Below are positions 60,416 to 64,000 of a stretch of 64,000 bases of DNA, one piece after another. Every line of letters starts with the position of its first letter. Position 1 is the stretch's first letter. This DNA is from an uncultured Bacilli bacterium (GTDB lineage Bacteria > Bacillota_I > Bacilli_A > RFN20 > CAG-826). The stretch lies in the NCBI GenBank assembly GCA_944372115.1, contig CALVYH010000003.1, forward strand, positions 1-64,000, in the 5' to 3' direction. Below the pieces are notes generated by a model that saw only the letters and a program-made list of their open reading frames with translations, had not been told where the DNA came from and searched no databases. The translations under genes were made by a program, and so were the position numbers.

Positions 60416-60905
60416 ATTTATTGATTTCTTTAATTTTGGAAGTTAGTTCATCAACTTCTCTATTATTATATATTTGCGTTGTGTTTTTTAAAATCTTTTT
60501 GAAAGTTTTTAAAGTAAAAATTTTATCATCCTCTTTTACTTTTTTAAGATTGTTAAAAAGAGGTATTAAATAACAAACAATGTTTAAATTTTCTTTAATA
60601 TTTCTTTTCAAATAATCTTCTACTTCTTTTAAATCTAAATATGGATTTTTTAAAGTAATTAAGCCTTTATAATTATCATCAATTTTTAAAATTTCATCAT
60701 TTTGATTAAAAAATGAAGCTATTTCGCCTTCACAATTTTCAATTAAAAATATAAAAATCCCTGAAGAAGCAACAATTATTGTATATTCATTTAAATCATC
60801 TTTAGAAATTTTAAAATTATAAATTAAATTTTCTTTTTCAAAGAAACATTCGTAAAGTTTGTTAGCAATTTTTTCTTTATAAGGTTTAAAAAAGAAAAGA
60901 CCCAT
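60393..60905 (-). CDS. Degenerate NERD-like domain protein
   Basis: A 170-residue protein. The segment EYTIIVASSGIFIFLIENCE, followed by GEIASFF, parallels the NERD (nuclease-related) core, where h-D-H-v-v-v-s-p-x-G-i-f-v-i-E-x-K-n-x-x-G-x-I is expected. NPYLDLKEVEDYLKRNI parallels the later NERD helix. The catalytic Asp and Lys are missing (ENC for ExK), so nuclease activity is unlikely. A basic C-terminal helix follows. Weak match; it could be a different fold. It is one nt after the Nudix stop. Confidence 0.5.
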   Translation of the reverse strand: MGLFFFKPYKEKIANKLYECFFEKENLIYNFKISKDDLNEYTIIVASSGIFIFLIENCEGEIASFFNQNDEILKIDDNYKGLITLKNPYLDLKEVEDYLKRNIKENLNIVCYLIPLFNNLKKVKEDDKIFTLKTFKKILKNTTQIYNNREVDELTSKIKEINKYEYTKNN

Positions 60906-60906
60906 T

Positions 60907-61452
60907 TTATAAATTTCCTTCTTCTTTTTTTAATAGATAAAGTAAAAAAGCGTGAACAGTTTTTGCATCACGAATTTCACCATTTAAAATCATCTTTTTG
61001 ATTTCATCTTCGCTTTTATAAATGACATCAACAAATTCATTTTCATCTAAATGAGTTTCTTTTAAAGTCAAATCTTCACAATAATATAAATAAATTTTTT
61101 CATTTGTATAAGCAACACTTGGATATGTTTCGCCTAAATAAACACACTTTTTTGCTTCATATCCAGTTTCTTCTTTTAATTCTCTTAAAGTTGTAATTTT
61201 TGTATCTTCGTTTTTATCTGTTTTTCCTGCTGGAAATTCAATCATTACATCATCGTAAGGATAACGAAATTGTCTTTCTAAAATAAATTTATCATCTTTT
61301 GTTTTAGCGATTACACAAGCAGCAGGTCCTTTATTAATGTATTCACGATAAGATTCGTGATTGTTTGGACATAAAACTTTATCTTTATGAACCTCTAGTA
61401 AATGTCCATTAAATACTATTTCACCACTTAATTTCTTTTCTTTTAAATCCAT
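60907..61452 (-). CDS. Nudix hydrolase, ADP-ribose pyrophosphatase-like
   Basis: A 181-residue protein. Nudix box: G-x5-E-x7-R-E-L-x-E-E-x-G (within residues about 100-123; ends LRELKEETGYE). The N-terminal part has FILERQFRYPYDDVMIEFPA, the arrangement of NudF/ADP-ribose pyrophosphatases. It would clear ADP-ribose, an NAD+ breakdown product. A SIR2 enzyme is encoded in this window, but the two are far apart. Promoter TATAAT and Shine-Dalgarno gagg are present upstream. Confidence 0.9.
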   Translation of the reverse strand: MDLKEKKLSGEIVFNGHLLEVHKDKVLCPNNHESYREYINKGPAACVIAKTKDDKFILERQFRYPYDDVMIEFPAGKTDKNEDTKITTLRELKEETGYEAKKCVYLGETYPSVAYTNEKIYLYYCEDLTLKETHLDENEFVDVIYKSEDEIKKMILNGEIRDAKTVHAFLLYLLKKEEGNL

Positions 61453-61584
61453 AAATATACCTCAGCATGTAAATTATACTAATTTTTGCCAAATTTATCT
61501 CATAAAGTTAATTTTTAACACTAAATTTAATTTTTCTTCAAAAAAGTGAATATTTTTCTTAACTCGTGGCATTCTTGTATATAT

Positions 61585-61613
61585 AAGGGTATGGGAAATT
61601 CCTTTATACCCTT
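61585..61613. other. Hairpin in the trxB upstream region
   Basis: AAGGGTAT (61585-61592) pairs with ATACCCTT (61606-61613), with an inner GGA/TCC stem. It has no T-run on the plus strand. It may be a regulatory leader or protein site; unproven. Confidence 0.4.
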
Positions 61614-61707
61614 AATATATTATATAGGTATATATTTAATATAAATTAGAGCAAAATCATTTATTTTTATTAATCAATAAACTAATATTTATACGTGAGG
61701 AAACATT

Positions 61708-62616
61708 ATGGAAAGATTTGACACAATTATTATTGGAGCTGGACCAGCAGGAGTTACTGCTGCTATTTATGCACATAGAAGCGGATTATCATATTTACTT
61801 TTAGAAAAAGGAGCAATCGGTGGTAAAGTTGTCACTGCTTTTGAAATTGAAAATTATCCTGGTATTAGTAAAATTGGCGGAAGCGAATTAGCTTTAGACT
61901 TTAGAAAACAGGTTAAAGATATGGGTATTAATTTTAGACGTGAAGAAGTTTTAAGTGTTGAAAAATTTGATGACCATTTATTTTTTATAACTACTAATAA
62001 AGATAAATATCAATGTGAATCAATTATTATTGCAACAGGAACTAAAGAAAATGAATTAAATTTACCAAAAGAAGATCAATTTAGGGGTAGAGGTGTTTCA
62101 TTCTGTGCAACTTGTGATGGTGCTTTTTATAAAGATAAAGATGTTGTTGTTTATGGAGGAGGAGATAGTGCTATAACTGAAGCTACTTTTTTAGCACCAA
62201 TCGTTCATTCAATTACAATGATTTCTCGTCATAACTTAAGAGGAGAAAAAAACAATATTGAAAAATTAAATGCTCATTCAAATATTACTTATTTACCAAA
62301 TACAATTATTACTGAATTGATTGGTGATGATCATCTTGAAGGAATAAAAGTTTTAAGTGAAGGAAATAAAATATCTACTATTAAAACAGATGGTATATTT
62401 GTTTATATTGGTTCAAAACCAGAATTAAAATTTTTAAATCACTTAGATGTTTTAAATTCAAAAGGTTATATTGAAGTAGATAATGAATTTAGAACAAAAG
62501 TTAAGGGTGTCTATGCAATTGGTGATGTAATTGAAAAAGAGTTAAGACAAATTGTTACCGCTACTAATGATGGCGCAATAGCAATTCATACATTACATAA
62601 AGATTTAAATAAATAA
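61708..62616 (+). CDS. trxB: Thioredoxin reductase
   Basis: Cytosolic FAD/NADPH flavoprotein that keeps thioredoxin reduced. FAD motif: DTIIIGAGPAGVTAAIYAHR at the start. Redox site: CATCDGAFYKDKDVVVYGGG (CATC, followed by the NADPH-binding GGGDS). C-terminal FAD end: GVYAIGDVIEKELRQIVTA. Length 302 is standard. The start follows GTGAGG (a good Shine-Dalgarno). It is monocistronic and closed by a strong terminator. Confidence 0.96.
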   Translation: MERFDTIIIGAGPAGVTAAIYAHRSGLSYLLLEKGAIGGKVVTAFEIENYPGISKIGGSELALDFRKQVKDMGINFRREEVLSVEKFDDHLFFITTNKDKYQCESIIIATGTKENELNLPKEDQFRGRGVSFCATCDGAFYKDKDVVVYGGGDSAITEATFLAPIVHSITMISRHNLRGEKNNIEKLNAHSNITYLPNTIITELIGDDHLEGIKVLSEGNKISTIKTDGIFVYIGSKPELKFLNHLDVLNSKGYIEVDNEFRTKVKGVYAIGDVIEKELRQIVTATNDGAIAIHTLHKDLNK

Positions 62617-62619
62617 TGA

Positions 62620-62647
62620 AAAATGGTTTCCACGTGGAAACCATTTT
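62620..62647 (+). terminator. Bidirectional terminator between trxB and lysS
   Basis: A perfect 28-bp palindrome: AAAATGGTTTCCAC and its complement, followed by T-rich sequence on each strand. It lies between convergent genes. The centre TTCCACGTGGAA resembles the core of ParB parS sites (TGTTnCACGTGnAACA) but differs at the outer TG/CA. Confidence 0.88.
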
Positions 62648-62650
62648 ATT

Positions 62651-64000
62651 TTACTTTTGATCTTTCATTGTTGGGAAGAGAATTACTTCTCTAATAGATG
62701 GTTGATTAAGTAATAACATTACTAATCTATCAATACCAATTCCAATACCACCAGTAGGAGGCATACCATAATCCATAGCCTCTAAGAAATCATAATCCAT
62801 TTCATTTGCTTCATCATCACCAAGTTCTTTAGCTTTAAGTTGAGCAACGAATCTTTCTTTTTGATCAATAGGATCATTTAATTCGCTATATGCATTAGCA
62901 AATTCCCATCCATTGATATAAAGTTCAAATCTTTCAGTAAATCTTGGGTCTGGGCTCTTTTTAGTTAATGGCGAAACTTCGATTGGATGATGACAAACAA
63001 ATGTTGGTTGAATAAGTTCATTTTCGCAAAGTTCTTCAAATAAAGCATTTAAATAATAACCTGTTGAAGTCCAATGTTTTTCTATTTTTATATTGTATTT
63101 TTTACATAATTCTTGAGCTTCTTCTAAAGAAATATCTCCTTTAAAATCAACTCCAGTCTTTTCTTTAACAAGATCAGACATATCAACCCATCTAAATTCA
63201 GGTCTAAAATCGATTTCTTTACCTTGATAGTTTAAAACATCTGTTTTAATAACATTTTTTAAAACATATCTAATGACATCTTCGCTTAATTGTCTCATTG
63301 AAGATAAATCACCATATGCTTGATATAACTCGACAGTTGTAAATTCAGGATTATGTCTTGTATCCATTCCTTCATTTCTAAATAATCTACCAAATTCATA
63401 TACCTTTTCTAAACCACCAACAATTAATTTCTTTAATGGTAATTCGGTAGCGATTCTTAAATAAAAATCTTTATTTAGTGCATTATGATGAGTAATAAAT
63501 GGTCGAGCATTTGCTCCTCCTAAAATTGGAGAAAGAACACTAGTTTCAACTTCTGTAAATCCTAATGAATCAAAATAATGTTGCATACATCTAATAATTT
63601 TTGGTCTTAAAAGAGCAACTTGTTTTGCTTCATCATTCATAATCAAATCAACATATCTGTGCCTATATCTTTCTTCAACATCAGTTAAGCCATGGAATTT
63701 TTCAGGTAATGGTCTTAATGATTTTGTTAAGAAAGTAAAATCTGTTACTTTTAAAGTTAATTCGCCGGTTCTTGTTTTCATTAAATGACCGCCTAAACCA
63801 ACAATATCACCGACATCACATAATTTAAAAATAGCATAATTATCAGCATTTACAGTTTCAACTGAAATATATGCTTGTATTCTTCCTTCTTTGTCTTGAA
63901 TTGTTAAAAAGGAAGCTTTTCCCATTTTTCTAAGAAGCATGATTCTTCCAGCAACTTTTACTTCTATTGGATTTGCTTCTAATTCTTCATTAGTTTTTTC
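62651..64000 (-). CDS. lysS: Lysyl-tRNA synthetase, class II (5' end outside the window)
   Basis: Charges tRNA-Lys. The frame is open to the right edge: codons before the ATG at 63940 read ANPIEVKVAGRI, the normal OB-fold start, so the true start is further upstream. Visible parts: OB-fold anticodon-binding domain (LLRKMGKASFLTIQDKEGRI), motif 1 (VEERYRHRYVDLI), motif 2 (FRNEGMDTRHNPEFTTVELY) and motif 3 (GGIGIGIDRLVMLL). All catalytic motifs are intact. About 450 residues are seen of the usual 490-500. Confidence 0.97.
   Translation of the reverse strand, partial: EKTNEELEANPIEVKVAGRIMLLRKMGKASFLTIQDKEGRIQAYISVETVNADNYAIFKLCDVGDIVGLGGHLMKTRTGELTLKVTDFTFLTKSLRPLPEKFHGLTDVEERYRHRYVDLIMNDEAKQVALLRPKIIRCMQHYFDSLGFTEVETSVLSPILGGANARPFITHHNALNKDFYLRIATELPLKKLIVGGLEKVYEFGRLFRNEGMDTRHNPEFTTVELYQAYGDLSSMRQLSEDVIRYVLKNVIKTDVLNYQGKEIDFRPEFRWVDMSDLVKEKTGVDFKGDISLEEAQELCKKYNIKIEKHWTSTGYYLNALFEELCENELIQPTFVCHHPIEVSPLTKKSPDPRFTERFELYINGWEFANAYSELNDPIDQKERFVAQLKAKELGDDEANEMDYDFLEAMDYGMPPTGGIGIGIDRLVMLLLNQPSIREVILFPTMKDQK

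Noticed and set aside
61585-61613. Riboswitch or T-box upstream of trxB
   Set aside because: Only one simple hairpin and no recognisable conserved core; listed as a hairpin of unknown role.

Overview
The window reads as a chromosomal segment of a very AT-rich, small-genome, monoderm Bacillota, most like the gut Mollicutes/Erysipelotrichia-type lineages (RF39-like). The signs are extreme A/T codon bias, many lipobox lipoproteins, RDD and ABC sugar-uptake genes, PhoPR-type signalling and no outer-membrane genes. TGG codes for Trp and TGA acts as a stop (rare; seen in the antitoxin at 28646 and the DUF2804 gene at 57243), so the code appears standard. The exact taxon is an inference.

Layout. 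1-4 kb: 3' part of a ClC chloride channel, a nonsense-containing wHTH relic abutting tRNA-Leu(UAG), and two tandem diverged PlsX-like genes. 4-8.6 kb: mglB-mglA-mglC. The binding protein appears circularly permuted and the permease has a ~215-residue cytosolic coiled-coil extension. 8.7-18.6 kb: an orphan gene, a LacI regulator, manA, a phosphohexomutase and an FbpABC-type transporter operon. The promoters of mglB and of this second binding protein both carry a LacI/CcpA-type palindrome in the -35/-10 spacer. 18.7-22.9 kb: a PhoR/PhoP-like pair, a dead HTH-nucleotidyltransferase gene, a 16-bp inverted repeat and a Y-family polymerase. 23-25.8 kb: ECF-like sigma factor, anti-sigma-like protein and serpin lipoprotein. 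25.9-29.4 kb: accessory island with a repeat-flanked DUF4143 ATPase, a relic of a second copy, a pRiA4b ORF-3-like protein and a Phd/PIN toxin-antitoxin pair.

29.4-45.9 kb: two CUT1 (UgpB/MalFG/MsmX-like) importers flank three lipoproteins: a staphylococcal-nuclease-like enzyme, an OB-fold/Big2 protein and a 5'-nucleotidase. Together they resemble a split YhcR-type nucleic-acid scavenging system. The MsmX-type ATPases of this window carry large lineage-specific insertions. 46-52.9 kb: a SIR2-domain gene followed at 7 nt by five tandem RDD-family membrane proteins, an apparently coordinated cassette of unknown role. 53-64 kb: HSL-type esterase, nadD with a double-thioredoxin lipoprotein, a membrane PH-like/iron-alcohol-dehydrogenase fusion with a DUF2804 protein, a five-gene operon (Nudix, NERD-like, alpha/beta hydrolase, ABC-2 exporter), trxB, and the 3' part of lysS.

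How the genes work together. Hexose uptake (Mgl) and a second importer appear co-regulated by a LacI-type repressor, alongside phosphomannose/phosphohexose interconversion. Extracellular nuclease, nucleotidase and importers suggest salvage. Several genes start within 6-12 nt of a -10 box, implying leaderless mRNAs beside Shine-Dalgarno-led ones.
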